64,000 nt of DNA from Salinisphaera japonica YTM-1 (GCF_003788585.1 NZ_AYKG01000001.1:124001-188000), one strand, 5' to 3'. Counted from the first letter of the stretch, positions 1 to 9,282 are shown. Numbers and translations are program-made. The notes: a model not told the origin generated them from the sequence alone.

Positions 1-657
1 TTCCAACTCGTCCAGACGCTCGCCGGTGGCTTCGTCGCGCGAGTCCACGATCCAGCGATAGGCCTGCAGCAGAACGGCTGGGCCCAGATAACGCTCCGGG
101 TTCCACCAGTAGCTCGGGCACGCCGTGGAGCAACAAGCACACAGGATGCACTCGTAGTAGCCGTCGAGCTTGGCGCGGTCTTCCGGCGTCTGCAGACGCT
201 CGCGGCTGGGCTTGGCGGTATCGGTCTTGATCCAGGGCTCGATGGATTCGAGCTGTGCATAGAAATGCGTCAGATCGGTGACGAGATCCTTGACGACCGG
301 CATGTGCGGCAACGGATAGATCCGTACATCGCCGTCGATGTCTTCGGTGCGCATCGTGCAGGCCAGCGTGTTCTTGCCGTCGATGTTGAAGGCACACGAG
401 CCACACACGCCTTCACGACAGGAACGACGAAACGTCAGCGTGGGATCCAGCTCGTTCTTGATCTTGATCATTGCATCGAGAACCATCGGCCCGGTGCGAT
501 CCAGATCGATCTCGTAGCTGTCGACGCGCGGGTTCTGCCCTGCCTCGGGCTCCCAGCGATAGACGCGGAAGGTTTTGACGCGCTTGGCATCCTTGGGCGC
601 GGCGTAGTGCTTGCCCTTGGAGATGCGAGAGTTTTTCGGCAGTCGAAATTCAGCCAT
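1..657 (-). CDS. sdhB: Succinate dehydrogenase iron-sulfur subunit SdhB (3' part cut by window edge)
   Basis: SdhB passes electrons from the flavoprotein SdhA to the membrane anchor and quinone (TCA cycle, complex II, inner membrane). The 219 visible residues start at [10 protein letters not shown]. They carry the [2Fe-2S] cluster motif CREGVCGSC followed by a further Cys (NTLAC), then the ferredoxin-like motif [12 protein letters not shown] for the [4Fe-4S] and [3Fe-4S] clusters. The frame is open to base 1, so roughly the last 15-40 residues, including the last cluster cysteines, lie outside. It is the last gene of the sdh operon, 66 bp after sdhA. Confidence 0.97.
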   Translation of the reverse strand, partial: MAEFRLPKNSRISKGKHYAAPKDAKRVKTFRVYRWEPEAGQNPRVDSYEIDLDRTGPMVLDAMIKIKNELDPTLTFRRSCREGVCGSCAFNIDGKNTLACTMRTEDIDGDVRIYPLPHMPVVKDLVTDLTHFYAQLESIEPWIKTDTAKPSRERLQTPEDRAKLDGYYECILCACCSTACPSYWWNPERYLGPAVLLQAYRWIVDSRDEATGERLDELE

Positions 658-723
658 GGGTGGCCTCCATATCGGCGCTAGAGTCTCGGTGCGCCGTGGC
701 ACACCGAGCAGCGGCAAGCGTTG

Positions 724-2514
724 TTAGTAGACACGTTCCTTGGGCGGGATATGTTCCATCTCGTCGGTCATCGGCTGCAGATGCACCGGTCGATAGTCGA
801 TATCCACCTTGCCATCACCGCGATACCAGGTCAGCGTGTGCTTGATCCAGTTCTCATCGTCGCGCTCGGCGAAGTCCTCGTGCGCGTGCGCGCCCCGGCT
901 CTCGGTTCGGTTGGCCGCCGCCGTCATGGTCACGATGGCACACTCCAGCAGGTTCTGTAGCTCCATCGTCTCGACCAGGTCGCTGTTCCAGGTCATCGAG
1001 CGATCGGTCACCTGCACGTCGGCGAATTTCGCAACCTCTTCCGTAATCACCTCGACACCCTTGTTGAGGCTGTCGGTATTGCGGAACACGGCGGCATAGC
1101 GCTGCATGGAGGCCTGGAGATCATCACGCAGCTTGGCCGTGGGCGTGCCGCCCTCGGCGAAACGCAGCTTGTCGAAGCGTGCCAGAGCGGCTTCTTCCGA
1201 TTTCGTGGTGTCGGCATGCAGGCGCGAGCCGGGTTCCAGCAGTTCAGTGCAGCGTTTGGCGGCCGCACGGCCGAAGACCACGAGATCCAGCAATGCGTTC
1301 GAGCCCAGACGATTGGCGCCGTGAACCGATACACACGCGGTTTCGCCCACGGCCATCAGGCCCGGCACGATCGAGTCGGGATCGCCGTCCTTGAGCGTGA
1401 CAACTTCGCCGAACGGATTGGTCGGGATACCGCCCATGCAGTAGTGCACGGTCGGCAGCACGGGGATCGGCTCTTTGGTGGCATCCACGCCCGAGAAGAT
1501 CTTGGCGGTTTCGGTGATGCCGGGCAGGCGCTCGTGCAGCACTTCGGGGCCCAGATGCTCAAGATGGAGCATGATGTGGTCTTGCTTGTCGCCCACACCC
1601 CGGCCTTCGTTGATTTCGATGGTCATGGCGCGGCTGACCACGTCGCGCGATGCCAGATCCTTGGCGTTCGGCGCATAGCGCTCCATGAAGCGCTCGCCTT
1701 CGGAGTTGGTCAGATAACCGCCTTCGCCGCGCGCGCCCTCGGTGATCAGACAGCCCGCGCCGTAGATTCCGGTCGGGTGGAACTGCACGAACTCGGGATC
1801 CTGGATCGGCACGCCGGCACGCAGGGCCATGCCCATGCCGTCGCCGGTGCAGGTATGGGCCGAGGTGCAGGAGAAATAAGCACGCCCGTAACCGCCCGTG
1901 GCCAGAATGACCTGATGGGCACGGAATCGATGCAGCTGGCCGCCCTGGAGATCCCAGGCCAGCACGCCGCGGCACTCGCCGTCTTCGGTCATCAACAGAT
2001 CGATGGCGAAATATTCGACGTAGAACTCGGCGCGTGCTTTCAGCGATTGCTGATACAGCGTATGCAGCAAGGCATGGCCGGTACGGTCGGCCGCGGCACA
2101 GGTACGCTCGGCCTGGCCCTTGCCATAATGCGTGGTCATGCCGCCGAAGGGCCGCTGATAGATCTTGCCGTCTTCAGTACGCGAAAACGGCACGCCGTCA
2201 TGCTCGAGCTCAATGATCGAGGGAATGGCTTCCTTGGTCAGGTGCTCGATCGCGTCCTGATCACCCAGCCAGTCCGAGCCCTTGATGGTGTCGTAGGCAT
2301 GAAAGCGCCAGTCGTCCTCACCCATGTTGCCCAGCGCCGAGGCGATACCGCCCTGGGCGGCGACCGTGTGGCTGCGCGTGGGGAACACCTTGGTGATACA
2401 GGCTGTTTTCAGGCCGGCATCGGCCAGACCGCGCGTGGCGCGCAGGCCGGCGCCGCCGGCACCGATAACGACAACATCATGCAGATGATCGATGATTTCG
2501 TAGCTTTCGTTCAT
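724..2514 (-). CDS. sdhA: Succinate dehydrogenase flavoprotein subunit SdhA
   Basis: 596-residue catalytic subunit oxidising succinate to fumarate. Near the N-terminus is the FAD-binding motif [12 protein letters not shown], then [11 protein letters not shown], whose His is the usual covalent FAD attachment site. Further in are [11 protein letters not shown] and RGEGGYL (substrate site) and [20 protein letters not shown] (FAD domain). The ATG at 2514 was chosen because [10 protein letters not shown] is a normal SdhA beginning; upstream in-frame sequence belongs to sdhD. The start overlaps the sdhD stop by one base (TAATG), so the two are translationally coupled. Confidence 0.98.
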   Translation of the reverse strand: MNESYEIIDHLHDVVVIGAGGAGLRATRGLADAGLKTACITKVFPTRSHTVAAQGGIASALGNMGEDDWRFHAYDTIKGSDWLGDQDAIEHLTKEAIPSIIELEHDGVPFSRTEDGKIYQRPFGGMTTHYGKGQAERTCAAADRTGHALLHTLYQQSLKARAEFYVEYFAIDLLMTEDGECRGVLAWDLQGGQLHRFRAHQVILATGGYGRAYFSCTSAHTCTGDGMGMALRAGVPIQDPEFVQFHPTGIYGAGCLITEGARGEGGYLTNSEGERFMERYAPNAKDLASRDVVSRAMTIEINEGRGVGDKQDHIMLHLEHLGPEVLHERLPGITETAKIFSGVDATKEPIPVLPTVHYCMGGIPTNPFGEVVTLKDGDPDSIVPGLMAVGETACVSVHGANRLGSNALLDLVVFGRAAAKRCTELLEPGSRLHADTTKSEEAALARFDKLRFAEGGTPTAKLRDDLQASMQRYAAVFRNTDSLNKGVEVITEEVAKFADVQVTDRSMTWNSDLVETMELQNLLECAIVTMTAAANRTESRGAHAHEDFAERDDENWIKHTLTWYRGDGKVDIDYRPVHLQPMTDEMEHIPPKERVY

Positions 2515-2900
2515 TACGCAGCTCCGACAAGAATCATGAGAATCGATACGACGGCCGAAACCGCCAGAAGAATATTGAGCAGCTGCAGACCGATCATCGA
2601 GGCCATCTTGATGCCCTCGGCATGCACGTAGTCTTCGAGAATGGTCTGCAGACCGAGCTGCGCGTGGTAAAAGATCGCTGCCATGTAGATCGCCAGCAGC
2701 GAGGCCTGAATCGGCGAAGACAGCCACGCCGTCACGCTTTCGTAACTGGCGCCGAACTGAGATGCCAGACAGGCCACGAACCAGAGCGTGAGCGGCGCCA
2801 GCGCGATCGCGCTGACACGCTGTGCCCAGAAATGGCCGGTGCCGGTCTTGGCACTGCCCAGACCGCGGGCGCCGGCGAGAGAAGAGCGAATACTGCTCAT
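2514..2900 (-). CDS. sdhD: Succinate dehydrogenase membrane anchor SdhD
   Basis: 128-residue hydrophobic anchor protein with three predicted transmembrane helices (about residues 28-48, 57-78 and 95-125). It starts [16 protein letters not shown], the usual soluble N-terminus of SdhD, followed by [17 protein letters not shown] His in [17 protein letters not shown] in the second helix is the likely heme b ligand. The longer in-frame extension to 2963 has no family similarity and was rejected. It lies between sdhC (34 bp gap) and sdhA (1-bp overlap). Confidence 0.94.
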   Translation of the reverse strand: MSSIRSSLAGARGLGSAKTGTGHFWAQRVSAIALAPLTLWFVACLASQFGASYESVTAWLSSPIQASLLAIYMAAIFYHAQLGLQTILEDYVHAEGIKMASMIGLQLLNILLAVSAVVSILMILVGAA

Positions 2901-2934
2901 AGGATCAGACTCCGAAAAGAAACGCGGGCCGTGA

Positions 2935-3321
2935 TCAGGCGATGAACGCCCAGATCCAGACAAAAATCGTGAGGGCCGCAGCCACGCCGTAGGCAGACAG
3001 CGCTGTCAGACGGGCGGTTTCCGGATCGAGGCCGACGCCCACGTCCCAGACCAAGTGACGAATGCCGTTGCACAGATGATAGAACAGCGCGAACGACCAC
3101 AGGAACATCACCAGCTGACCGAACCACGACGCTGCAATGCCGTTGACGGCAGCAAACGCCTCGGGACCGTTGGCCGCACCGATCAACCAGACCGCCAGAA
3201 ATACCGCGCCAATGGCGTTCACGATCCCCGACGCGCGGTGCGAGATCGAGCTCAGCATCGTTGGCGTCCATCGATAGATCTGTAGATGCGGCGACAACGG
3301 TCGGTTGGACTGGTTCCTCAT
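2935..3321 (-). CDS. sdhC: Succinate dehydrogenase cytochrome b556 subunit SdhC
   Basis: 128-residue membrane subunit that with SdhD holds heme b and the ubiquinone site. The N-terminus RPLSPHLQIYRWTPTMLSSI is the characteristic SdhC signature, with the Ser/Arg pair (SSISHR) near the quinone site. Three hydrophobic helices follow. HLCNGIRHLVWD holds the conserved heme-ligand His motif. It sits 43 bp downstream of the SDHAF4-like gene and 34 bp before sdhD on the same strand. Confidence 0.96.
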   Translation of the reverse strand: MRNQSNRPLSPHLQIYRWTPTMLSSISHRASGIVNAIGAVFLAVWLIGAANGPEAFAAVNGIAASWFGQLVMFLWSFALFYHLCNGIRHLVWDVGVGLDPETARLTALSAYGVAAALTIFVWIWAFIA

Positions 3322-3364
3322 GGAATTCCCCGGCTATGAAAAATTAGGACCCGAAAGAGCTGAT

Positions 3365-3598
3365 TCAGAAATCGATGCAGCGACCATTCTTTTCCCAGTC
3401 GCCGTAGCGCACGGGATCCGGCCCTTTACGGCCACCGTATTCCTTGGGTCGCTTGTCCGGATCAAACCGCTCGGCCGGCGTTTCGGGCGCCTGTGTGGGG
3501 CTACCGGTATCTTCGCTCGGGGTCGCGGTATTGGCGTCGCCGGGCTGTTCGGCTTGATCAGCCGCGGGCTCGGCGTCGTGATGCGCATCGTTTGGCAT
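3365..3598 (-). CDS. SDHAF4/DUF1674-family succinate dehydrogenase assembly factor
   Basis: 77-residue protein. The N-terminal half is acidic, Ala/Pro-rich and probably disordered. The C-terminal block has the family signature YGGRKGPDPVRYGDWEKNGR followed by CIDF at the very end. In mitochondria and alphaproteobacteria, members bind flavinated SdhA and aid complex II assembly. Here it is the first gene of the sdh operon, 43 bp before sdhC, which strongly supports the same role. The family is common in alphaproteobacteria and mitochondria and less usual at the head of a gammaproteobacterial sdh operon. Confidence 0.85.
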   Translation of the reverse strand: MPNDAHHDAEPAADQAEQPGDANTATPSEDTGSPTQAPETPAERFDPDKRPKEYGGRKGPDPVRYGDWEKNGRCIDF

Positions 3599-3641
3599 GG
3601 GCGTACTTTAAACCTCGCGCTCTGTGAGAGGCAATAACAAC

Positions 3642-3667
3642 CGGCACGTGCGGTGATGCACGTGCCG
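3642..3667. promoter_or_regulatory. Palindrome in the divergent sdh / ygfZ promoter region
   Basis: A perfect inverted repeat, CGGCACGTGC and its complement, with a 6-bp spacer, lies between the divergent SDHAF4-like gene and ygfZ. A TACAAT box follows at 3681-3686 and could be the -10 of ygfZ. The palindrome could be an operator or an RNA hairpin; the sequence alone does not decide. Confidence 0.4.
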
Positions 3668-3714
3668 TTTACTTACGTCATACAATACGACGATACCCGG
3701 CAACGGATGCATGT

Positions 3715-4587
3715 ATGACCTCGCAAACAGACACCCGGCTGAGTGCGCTCGGCGTTGTTAGAATCGACGGCAGCGACGCAGAGCGGTTTCTGCGCAACCA
3801 ACTCACCAACGATGTCTTTCGGCTCGGCCCGGATCGGCATTTCCTGGCGGCATGGTGTGATGCCAAGGGCCGCACGCAGATGATCGTGCAAGTCGTCGCC
3901 ACCCCCGAATGCTGGTATCTGCTCTTGCCCCGCGAGATTCTCGACGGCGTGGTCAAGCGCTTGAAGATGTATGTCCTGCGTGACGATGTTCGGGTGACCG
4001 AGGAAAGCGATGCCCTGGCCCTGATCGGCCATATCGATGCCCCAACAGCTCCCGACGTCAACACGACGACAACCGAGGGCGACAGCCTGCATATCGGCCT
4101 GGCCAGCACGGTCGACGGCCGCCGCCGGTCAATCACGATTGTTGACAGCACGGCCGCGGATACCGATTTGGCAAGTGATACGACAAGCTGGGATCTGGCC
4201 ACGATCGATGCCGGCGTGCCCCAGATCGCTGCTGCCACACAGGGCGCATTCGTGCCTCAGATGCTCAATCTGCACTGGCTCATGGCCATTGATTTCGACA
4301 AGGGCTGTTATCCGGGCCAAGAAGTCGTGGCTCGGCTGCATTATCGCGGCCGCCTGACCCGGCGCGTCTTCCGCCTCGGCTGCATCGGCGCGCCCCCGGC
4401 GCCCGGCAGTGACATTTTCGATACCGACGGTACGCGCTGTGGAACCGTACTCCAGGCAGCACGGGCCGGTGACGACACGAGCCGGCTGCTCGCCGTGGTC
4501 GCCGTCGATCGCGCCGAGCGTGTGGTCAAGCTGGACGACGATCGCGAGCTGTCGTTTCTCGATCTGGCCTACGCCACGCCGGCGTAA
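3715..4587 (+). CDS. ygfZ: YgfZ-type folate-binding Fe-S cluster assembly/repair protein
   Basis: 290-residue member of the YgfZ/IBA57 family, related to the GcvT aminomethyltransferase fold; it works with folate in assembly or repair of certain [4Fe-4S] enzymes. The defining motif KGCYPGQEVVAR (about residues 198-209) is complete, including its essential Cys. The N-terminal FLRNQLTNDV fits the folate-binding part. It is divergent from the sdh operon, whose SdhB is a typical Fe-S client, and convergent with lysS (27 bp between stops). Confidence 0.93.
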   Translation: MTSQTDTRLSALGVVRIDGSDAERFLRNQLTNDVFRLGPDRHFLAAWCDAKGRTQMIVQVVATPECWYLLLPREILDGVVKRLKMYVLRDDVRVTEESDALALIGHIDAPTAPDVNTTTTEGDSLHIGLASTVDGRRRSITIVDSTAADTDLASDTTSWDLATIDAGVPQIAAATQGAFVPQMLNLHWLMAIDFDKGCYPGQEVVARLHYRGRLTRRVFRLGCIGAPPAPGSDIFDTDGTRCGTVLQAARAGDDTSRLLAVVAVDRAERVVKLDDDRELSFLDLAYATPA

Positions 4588-4614
4588 ACGCCAAACGACC
4601 GGCGCGGCCATGAC

Positions 4615-6120
4615 TCAGTTGCTTCGTGGGCGCAGCTGGGGAAACAACAGCACGTCCCGAATTGCCTGCGCGCCGGTCAACATCATGAGCAGACGGTCGA
4701 TGCCGATACCGGCCCCGGCTGTCGGCGGCATGCCGTATTCGAGCGCATGCACATAGTCGGCGTCGTAGTACATGGCTTCATCGTCGCCGGCCTCCTTGGC
4801 ACTGGCCTGTGCCTGAAAGCGCTCGGCCTGGTCCTCGGCGTCGTTGAGCTCAGAGAATCCGTTGGCGACTTCGCGGCCGGCGATGAACAACTCAAAGCGC
4901 TCGGTAACCTCAGGGTTGTCGTCGCGACGACGTGCCAGTGGCGAGACCTCGGCCGGGTAATCGGTGACGAACGTCGGGCGCAAAAGTTTGTCTTCGACGG
5001 TGGCCTCGAACAGCTCGGTCAGCCAGCGTCCTCGGCCCCAGCTCGTCTCGCCACGTACCCCGGCCGCCTCGGCCAGCAGCCGGATCGATTCGGCTGAGGC
5101 AAGCCCGTCAGGCGTGGCGTTATCGTTATAGGCCACCACGGCATCTTCCATCGTCAGACGATCGAACGCCTGATCCAGATCGACGGCATGCTCGTTACAC
5201 GCGTCGGCATGATGTGAACGCACTTGGCGCGAGAGCTGACGCAGCAGGCCTTCGATCTCATCCATCAGGTCGTTGTGGTCGGCATAGGCCTGATAGAACT
5301 CGAGCATCGTGAATTCGGGGTTGTGTCGTGTGGACAGGCCCTCGTTACGAAAATTGCGGTTCAGCTCGAACACCCGCTCCAGCCCGCCGACGACCAGACG
5401 CTTGAGATACAACTCGGGCGCGACGCGCAGATAGAAATCGTGATCGAGGGCGTTGTAATGCGTGACGAAGGGGCGCGCGCTCGCGCCGCCGGGAATCGCC
5501 TGCAGCATCGGGGTTTCCACCTCGATGAAGCCACGCTCCTCGAAAAACCCGCGTACACCGCGCAGCATCGCACTGCGGGCCATGAACACCGCACGCGAGG
5601 CCGGGTTCATGATCAAGTCGACATAGCGTTGGCGATATCGCGCCTCGGTATCGGACAGCCCGTGCCATTTCTCCGGCAGCGGCCGCAACGATTTTGTCAG
5701 CAGCTCGATCGATTCTGCCTTGACCGAAAGCTCGCCTTTCTGGGTGCGCCCCAGATACCCGCGCACACCGACAATATCGCCGATATCCAGTTGTTTGAAG
5801 GTCTTGTAGGCCGCCTCGCCCAGCATGTCGCGCTGAACGAACAGCTGAATCCGGCCGCTGGCATCCTGCAGCGTGGCAAAACTGAGCTTGCCCATGACAC
5901 GTTTGGCCAGCAGCCGGCCGGCTACGGTGACGTCATACCGCGTGGCCTCCAGTGCTTCGGCATCGTCGGCCTCATGCTGCTGCTGAAGATCGCCGGCTGC
6001 GGCATCGGGGCGGAAATCGTTGGGAAACGCGCGCCCTTGTTCACGCCAGCTCGCGAGCTTTTCCTTACGCTGGGCAACAAGGCGATTCGTGTTGTCTGGG
6101 GTTTGACTCTCGTCTGTCAT
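4615..6120 (-). CDS. lysS: Lysyl-tRNA synthetase, class II
   Basis: 501-residue cytosolic enzyme charging tRNA-Lys. The N-terminal OB-fold anticodon domain (about 60-150) contains VAGRLLAKRVMGKLSF. Class II motif 1 is at VFMARSAMLRGVRGFFEERG, motif 2 at FRNEGLSTRHNPEFTMLEFY, and motif 3 at GAGIGIDRLLMML near the C-terminus. The ATG at 6120 gives MTDESQTPDNTNRLVAQRKE, a normal LysS beginning; longer in-frame sequence overlaps prfB and was rejected. prfB ends 2 bp upstream, the classic prfB-lysS operon. Confidence 0.98.
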   Translation of the reverse strand: MTDESQTPDNTNRLVAQRKEKLASWREQGRAFPNDFRPDAAAGDLQQQHEADDAEALEATRYDVTVAGRLLAKRVMGKLSFATLQDASGRIQLFVQRDMLGEAAYKTFKQLDIGDIVGVRGYLGRTQKGELSVKAESIELLTKSLRPLPEKWHGLSDTEARYRQRYVDLIMNPASRAVFMARSAMLRGVRGFFEERGFIEVETPMLQAIPGGASARPFVTHYNALDHDFYLRVAPELYLKRLVVGGLERVFELNRNFRNEGLSTRHNPEFTMLEFYQAYADHNDLMDEIEGLLRQLSRQVRSHHADACNEHAVDLDQAFDRLTMEDAVVAYNDNATPDGLASAESIRLLAEAAGVRGETSWGRGRWLTELFEATVEDKLLRPTFVTDYPAEVSPLARRRDDNPEVTERFELFIAGREVANGFSELNDAEDQAERFQAQASAKEAGDDEAMYYDADYVHALEYGMPPTAGAGIGIDRLLMMLTGAQAIRDVLLFPQLRPRSN

Positions 6121-6122
6121 GT

Positions 6123-7221
6123 TCAAAGGCCTTGTTTGAGACTCGCCTCGATGAATTGATCCAGCGCGCCGTCGAGCACGCTCTGCGTGTTGCCGACCTC
6201 GACGCCCGTGCGCAGGTCCTTGATACGCGACTGATCCAGAACATAAGAACGGATCTGGCTGCCCCACCCGATATCGGACTTGTCGGCCTCGGTGGCTTCG
6301 GCTTCTTCGCGGCGCTTGGCCATCTCGCGCTCGTACAGCTTGGACTGCAGCTGCTTCATCGCCGTGGCGCGGTTCTTGTGCTGTGAGCGATCGTTCTGGC
6401 ACTGGACGACAATGCCGGTGGGCTCGTGGGTGATACGCACGGCCGATTCGGTTCGGTTGACGTGCTGACCACCGGCCCCACTGGCGCGATAGACATCGAC
6501 ACGCAGATCCGACGGATCGATCTCGATCTCGATGTTGTCATCGATCTCGGGGGCGACGAACAGCGCGGCGAACGATGTGTGCCGACGGGCACCGGAATCG
6601 AACGGCGATTTGCGCACCAGACGATGCACCCCGGTTTCGGTGCGCAGCCAACCGTAGGCATAGCTGCCGGTCACCGCGATCGTGGCGCTCTTGATGCCAG
6701 CGACATCGCCTGCCGACAGTTCAGTGACCTCGGTGGCAAACCCTTTGTGCTCGCACCAACGCAGATACATGCGCAGCAGCATCTCGGCCCAGTCCTGGGC
6801 TTCTGTACCGCCGGAGCCGGCCTGAATATCCACGAAAGCGTTATTGGCATCGGCTTCACCGGAGAACATCCGCTGAAACTCGAGCGCTTTCAGATGAGAC
6901 TCGACGCCGCTCAATTCACCGTCGATTTCATCGACCACGCTGGCATCGTCTTCATCGGCTGCCATGGCCAGCAATTCTTCGCTATCATCCAGCGTGGTTG
7001 CTGATGCATCGATCGGGCGCACGATTTCTTCAAGACGCGCTTTCTCCTGGCCGAAGCGCTGTGCCTTGTCGGGATCCTCGACCCAAATCTCGCCGACGGC
7101 GAGTTCAGCGTCGATTTCACTCAGCCGATCCTTCTTTTCAGCGTAGTCAAAGATACCCCCGTAAATCACCTAAACGCTCTCGAAGCGCGGTCATTCGGTT
7201 TCGAACGGCATTTATGTCCAT
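6123..7221 (-). CDS. prfB: Peptide chain release factor 2 (programmed +1 frameshift)
   Basis: RF2 releases peptides at UGA and UAA. The gene is in two frames. ATG at 7221 opens 24 codons ([20 protein letters not shown], then RGYL) ending at an in-frame TGA (7149-7147). A +1 shift then gives DYAEKKDRL onward, for a total of 365 residues, the usual RF2 length. The release motif GGQ ([11 protein letters not shown]) and the stop-recognition tripeptide SPF ([12 protein letters not shown]) are both present. It is co-transcribed with lysS, 2 bp downstream. The feature spans both frames and is not a pseudogene. Confidence 0.97.
7146..7161 (-). promoter_or_regulatory. RF2 programmed +1 frameshift site
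   Basis: Reading the minus strand, the site is CGGGGGTATCTTTGAC. It consists of an internal Shine-Dalgarno-like G run, a short spacer, CTT as the slippery codon and TGA followed by C. This is the known autoregulatory signal of prfB: scarce RF2 makes the ribosome slip to the +1 frame at the poor stop UGA-C. All known elements are in place. Confidence 0.95.
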
Positions 7222-7297
7222 ATTAGAAGCTGTACGGAGGCTGAATTTGGGGCGGATGATTGCAGGTTAATTTTTTTTTCACAACCGGCCAATTCCG

Positions 7298-7326
7298 TTG
7301 CCAAACTGACCGGAAAGTCGCATACT
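7298..7326 (+). promoter_or_regulatory. Candidate sigma-70 promoter of the OmpA-family gene
   Basis: TTGCCA (5 of 6 to the -35 consensus) is followed after exactly 17 bp by CATACT (4 of 6 to the -10). It lies about 95 bp upstream of the OmpA-family start codon and just downstream of an unusual AT-rich run (a stretch of 9 T at 7271-7279). Assigned from consensus and position only. Confidence 0.5.
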
Positions 7327-7419
7327 CTGCCTGCACGTCACCGGTTTGGGAACTTCTGTTTACCACCTGGTGAATGGGACCGCACAACAAACCTAAACCC
7401 GTTCAAGGGAGTTCGAGTT

Positions 7420-8574
7420 ATGCAATTCAAGCAACCGCTTTATACATGCGTTGCCGGCGCGCTGGGGCTCGCCGTCTCTGCTGGCGCAATGGCGCAAGAC
7501 AATGTCCCGCAGGACAAGCGATTCTACGTCGCACCGATGGTGTCCTACGGCTTTTTCGATAGCGACACGATCGGCGGCGGCAACGACAACTTCGGTAGTC
7601 TGAATGTCGACAACGACGATTCCGTGGGCGCATCGCTGGCCATCGGTAAGCCGATCACCAGCTGGTTGAACCTGGAGCTGTTCGGCTTCTACTTCAACCC
7701 GGATCAGGATCTCAACGGCCAGGGCGCAGGCGACGCTGATCTCTACGGCTTCGGTCTGGACGCGCTGTTCTTCCCGGCCCGTGACACGTTCCCGGTCTAC
7801 GGTATCTTGGGCGCCGCCTGGGGTAAGAAAGACGTTGGCTTCTCCTCGATCAACGGCACGAACGTTGGTGACGACGCGGACGCCGACTTCTTGGACGCCG
7901 GTGTCGGTTACATGTACACCCTGAACGACTACGGTCTGAAGGTGCGTGCCGAGTATCGTTATCGTTACACCACCGTCGACTCTGCCGACGTGCTGGGTAG
8001 CGGTTACGAAGACGCCCGTTACGACGACCACATCGTGTCGGTCGGCCTGCAGGTCCCGATCGGTGCCCCGCCGCAGGCCCCGGCCCCGGCCCCGGCCCCG
8101 CAGCCGGTTGGCCCGCAGGATAGCGACGGCGACGGCGTCATCGATGCCAACGACCAGTGCCCGGGTACCCCGCGTGGCACGGAAGTCGACGCACGTGGCT
8201 GCCCGATCGAGAAGAAGGCCCCGATCGTCCTCAAGGGCGTCACCTTCGAATTCGATTCGTCCAAGCTGACCGCCCAGGCCACCAACCGTCTCGACAACGT
8301 TGTCGACGCGCTGGAAGCCAGCCCGGACGTCAACTTCCGCGTCGATGGCTACACCGACAGCATCGGTACGGATCGTTACAACCTGGATCTGTCCCAGCGT
8401 CGTGTGGACTCCGTGCGTAGCTACCTGATGAACCATGGCATCACCAGCAGCCGTATCACCGGCACGCAGGGTCATGGCGAGTCCAACCCGGTGGCCACGA
8501 ACGAGACGGCCGCGGGTCGCGCCCAGAACCGTCGCGTTGAACTGAACGTGAGCAACCAGGGTGGCGGCATGTAA
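7420..8574 (+). CDS. OmpA-family outer membrane protein
   Basis: 384-residue outer membrane protein. A signal peptide ends in SAGAMAQ (about residues 1-25). The N-terminal part has alternating aromatic strands of an OmpA-like beta barrel (about 30-210). A Pro-Ala linker (PAPAPAPAPQP) follows, then a thrombospondin type-3 calcium-binding repeat (DSDGDGVIDANDQCPGTPRG). The C-terminal OmpA peptidoglycan-binding domain (about 270-380) contains VTFEFDSSKL and the sites GYTDSIG, N..LS..R and NRRVEL. Smooth strongly biased codons and a strong terminator suggest high expression. OprF is the nearest familiar type. Confidence 0.93.
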   Translation: MQFKQPLYTCVAGALGLAVSAGAMAQDNVPQDKRFYVAPMVSYGFFDSDTIGGGNDNFGSLNVDNDDSVGASLAIGKPITSWLNLELFGFYFNPDQDLNGQGAGDADLYGFGLDALFFPARDTFPVYGILGAAWGKKDVGFSSINGTNVGDDADADFLDAGVGYMYTLNDYGLKVRAEYRYRYTTVDSADVLGSGYEDARYDDHIVSVGLQVPIGAPPQAPAPAPAPQPVGPQDSDGDGVIDANDQCPGTPRGTEVDARGCPIEKKAPIVLKGVTFEFDSSKLTAQATNRLDNVVDALEASPDVNFRVDGYTDSIGTDRYNLDLSQRRVDSVRSYLMNHGITSSRITGTQGHGESNPVATNETAAGRAQNRRVELNVSNQGGGM

Positions 8575-8614
8575 ACCGCTTTGACGACCTAGTCGTCAAC
8601 GGTTGAACCGCAAG

Positions 8615-8646
8615 GCCCGGCTTCTTCGGAAGCCGGGCTTTTTTTT
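8615..8646 (+). terminator. Rho-independent terminator of the OmpA-family gene
   Basis: A perfect 10-bp stem (GCCCGGCTTC with GAAGCCGGGC) is closed by a TTCG tetraloop and followed by eight T. It begins 40 bp after the stop codon. C(UUCG)G loops are exceptionally stable. Confidence 0.95.
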
Positions 8647-8769
8647 GCCTGTCGTTCGTGAATACGATGAGCGCATGATCGTGACGGCCGTGGGCGGCAA
8701 TATACGATAAGCCGGTTATCGCAGGCCGACGGCCTGTATCGGCTTTCATATCTCTAGCAGGAGTTTTCA

Positions 8770-9282
8770 ATGGCCTTACCCGACGATGTGAAAGCGCTCG
8801 TCGAGGCGACTATGGCGCGCGTCGGCGATGATGGCCGCGTGCTGATCGTTCGACCCGAAGGCCACGCCGAACTCTCGATGCCAGGTCAGGCAGACATCGA
8901 TACGCTAGAACTCACGGATCGCTTCGATCGTGCGACCAATCTGGTTTTCCAGCGTCGTTATCGTCTGGCCGTGGTCATTGATGCACCCGGTATCATTGGC
9001 GGTGTGGCCACGCGGCAGATGCTGGCCTATCTGCGCAATGTCGGCGCGCACGGCGTGCTCGCCGTTTTTCCACGATCACCGACAGCGACTCGCGAGCCGG
9101 ATACCGAGTGGTCCGTATCGGATTTTCTCGGCCTGGGTTTCAGGCGCGCCGAGCAGGCCAAGACCCTGGCCAGCAATTATTGGGTGTATCGCTACAACAT
9201 CTACGATTACAAGATCACGCCGGACTGGCTCAATTCCCGTTATTGGGCCAATCCGGAACAGTGGGATCGGGAGCGCTGGTAG
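8770..9282 (+). CDS. Conserved hypothetical protein (possibly DUF6231 type)
   Basis: 170-residue soluble protein preceded by a good ribosome-binding site (AGGAG at 8759-8763). It has no signal peptide or membrane segment. The middle part (YRLAVVIDAPGIIGG... MLAYLRNVGAHGVLAVFPRS) alternates strand and helix like a Rossmann-type or methyltransferase-like fold, but no SAM motif is visible. The C-terminus is rich in Tyr, Trp and Asn (NYWVYRYNIYDYKITPDWLN). I tentatively relate it to the small gammaproteobacterial family DUF6231. The function is unknown. Its last 53 bp overlap gluQ on the other strand. Confidence 0.75.
   Translation: MALPDDVKALVEATMARVGDDGRVLIVRPEGHAELSMPGQADIDTLELTDRFDRATNLVFQRRYRLAVVIDAPGIIGGVATRQMLAYLRNVGAHGVLAVFPRSPTATREPDTEWSVSDFLGLGFRRAEQAKTLASNYWVYRYNIYDYKITPDWLNSRYWANPEQWDRERW

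Noticed and set aside
1216-2631. 471-codon plus-strand frame opposite sdhA
   Set aside because: Shadow of sdhA; composition (His, Gln, Arg, Gly) is typical of antisense translation in GC-rich genes.
724-2727. 667-residue SdhA with a long N-terminal extension
   Set aside because: The extra residues are a shifted reading of sdhD; the ATG at 2514 gives the conserved N-terminus.
7147-7149. In-frame TGA in prfB as a disabling mutation
   Set aside because: It sits exactly in the known programmed frameshift context and the downstream frame is intact.
8081-8105. CCGGCC-type tandem repeat in the OmpA-family gene as a regulatory repeat
   Set aside because: It encodes the Pro-Ala hinge between barrel and peptidoglycan domain, a normal feature of OmpA proteins.
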